Below the pieces are notes generated by a model. That model had not been told where the DNA came from, did no database searches, and was given only the letters and a program-made list of their open reading frames with translations. Of a DNA stretch of 25,386 nucleotides, positions 24,797 to 25,386 are shown piece after piece. Source of the DNA: CALJIC01 sp039805565 (GTDB taxonomy: Bacteria; Chloroflexota; Chloroflexia; Chloroflexales; Roseiflexaceae); contig JBDLTZ010000007.1 in assembly GCA_039805565.1 (NCBI GenBank), forward strand, positions 1-25,386, given 5' to 3'. Each line of letters opens with the position of its first letter. Position 1 is the stretch's first letter. The position numbers were made by a program, and so were the translations under genes.

Positions 24797-24832
24797 GCAC
24801 CCTCCACACGTGGGGGTGCTGTTTCATTTTAG
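24797..24832 (-). terminator. Hairpin between the recombinase gene and tRNA-Asn
   Basis: AACAGCACCC and GGGTGCTGTT are 10-base perfect arms, with U-rich sequence on both sides (TTTCATTTTA on the plus strand, CTCTTA on the minus strand). It lies after the recombinase stop and can end that transcript, and possibly works in both directions. Confidence 0.7.
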
Positions 24833-24872
24833 CCCATGTTCTTCCTTCAGGCAACACGATGAGCTGCGTCGC

Positions 24873-25386
24873 TCACCGTGGCGCTTCGGCTTGAGAGGAG
24901 AACATGGCCGCGTGATCCGCCGAGCTTACACGCCCTCGCCGGACCGGCGCCCCGAACGCCGCGTCGTAGTGAGCCTTCAGCCGAACCGGGAACTCGCGCA
25001 CGTAGCGCTCGGTCGTCTTCACGTTGCGGTGTCCGAGCAGCTGGCCGACGAGCGATCGGTCAAGGCCAGCCTCGAGCGCACGCTTCGCGAAACCGTGGCG
25101 AAACCAGTGGACCGGACAGCCAGGCGGTAAGGCGATGCCCGCCTCATCCGCCACCCGCTTGATCATGCTCCGCACGGAGTCTGGTGACATCTTCCCGCCA
25201 TCATTGCGGGTTGACGTCCCCCGGAAGAGCGGCCCAGCATCACGCGCTCCACGGCGCATCAGCACGTAGCGAATGAGGGCGAAGCCCCCCGGCGGCTGCC
25301 AGAAGACCGGGCGCCACTGGTTGCCCTTTCCCAGCACCTGTGCCTGACGCTCGCGCAGATTCACGTGGTTGTCTTCGAGGGCACAG
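24873..25386 (-). CDS. Tyrosine recombinase/integrase, C-terminal catalytic part (cut by window edge)
   Basis: The frame is open to the right edge, and codons before the internal GTG at 25364 read ALEDNH directly into VNLRERQAQVLGKGNQWR. The visible 170 residues are therefore the end of a longer protein. They hold the catalytic lysine region LGKGNQWR, box II H-x-x-R in VHWFRHGFAKRA, and LLGHRNVKTTERYV with the histidine and nucleophilic tyrosine of XerC/XerD/phage-type integrases. The first catalytic arginine should lie outside the window. It ends 158 bases from tRNA-Asn, a common integration target. Integrase of a mobile element or a chromosomal Xer-type enzyme are both possible; the former is favoured by the tRNA. 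Confidence 0.85.
   Translation of the reverse strand, partial: CALEDNHVNLRERQAQVLGKGNQWRPVFWQPPGGFALIRYVLMRRGARDAGPLFRGTSTRNDGGKMSPDSVRSMIKRVADEAGIALPPGCPVHWFRHGFAKRALEAGLDRSLVGQLLGHRNVKTTERYVREFPVRLKAHYDAAFGAPVRRGRVSSADHAAMFSSQAEAPR

Noticed and set aside
24797..24832. Attachment site core next to the recombinase
   Set aside because: The perfect arms with U-rich flanks are a terminator pattern, and no second copy or tRNA-derived repeat is seen in the window.

Overview
The window is chromosomal DNA of a very GC-rich bacterium, most likely a member of the Chloroflexota (class Chloroflexia, Roseiflexus/Kouleothrix-like). This is inference from gene content: a FadN-type fused beta-oxidation protein, an L,D-transpeptidase behind tandem LGFP-like repeats, a photolyase split into separate domain genes, and GC-rich hairpins between genes. 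No rRNA or species-level marker is present. Strong Shine-Dalgarno sequences (AAGGAG types) sit before most genes and were used to choose starts.

Layout, left to right. (1) 107-3722: a fatty-acid beta-oxidation pair, a fused 3-hydroxyacyl-CoA dehydrogenase/enoyl-CoA hydratase followed by a thiolase. (2) 3802-8432: a YhhN-type membrane protein, an exported L,D-transpeptidase, and the bifunctional (p)ppGpp synthetase/hydrolase Rel with a clear sigma-70 promoter and terminator. (3) 8659-12889, minus strand: a photoreactivation cluster. In transcription order it holds a full-length Fe-S (6-4)-type photolyase/cryptochrome, a 57-residue DUF2256 zinc-finger protein, a photolyase FAD-binding domain with no antenna domain, a PlsC-like acyltransferase, and a stand-alone photolyase N-terminal domain. 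(4) 13120-19288, plus strand: a probable carbohydrate-oxidation region with a zinc alcohol/polyol dehydrogenase, a sugar isomerase-like TIM barrel, an SDR oxidoreductase, a zinc-less MDR oxidoreductase, a small exported protein and an aldose 1-epimerase. (5) 19568-24366: an amidase, a small unknown protein, a PPDK-regulatory-type kinase/phosphotransferase and a subtilisin-like protease. (6) 24641-25386: tRNA-Asn with its own terminator, then the C-terminal part of a tyrosine recombinase that runs off the right edge.

The most distinctive part is the photoreactivation cluster. The two halves of a normal photolyase are encoded by separate genes in one transcription unit, with a lipid acyltransferase between them and a tiny zinc-finger gene overlapping the FAD-domain gene, next to a complete Fe-S photolyase whose four cluster cysteines are all present. 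Secondary points of interest are recurrent CACAGAGG-type inverted repeats, GC-rich direct repeats and hairpins at 15189-15592, a structured region after rel, and the recombinase fragment beside tRNA-Asn.
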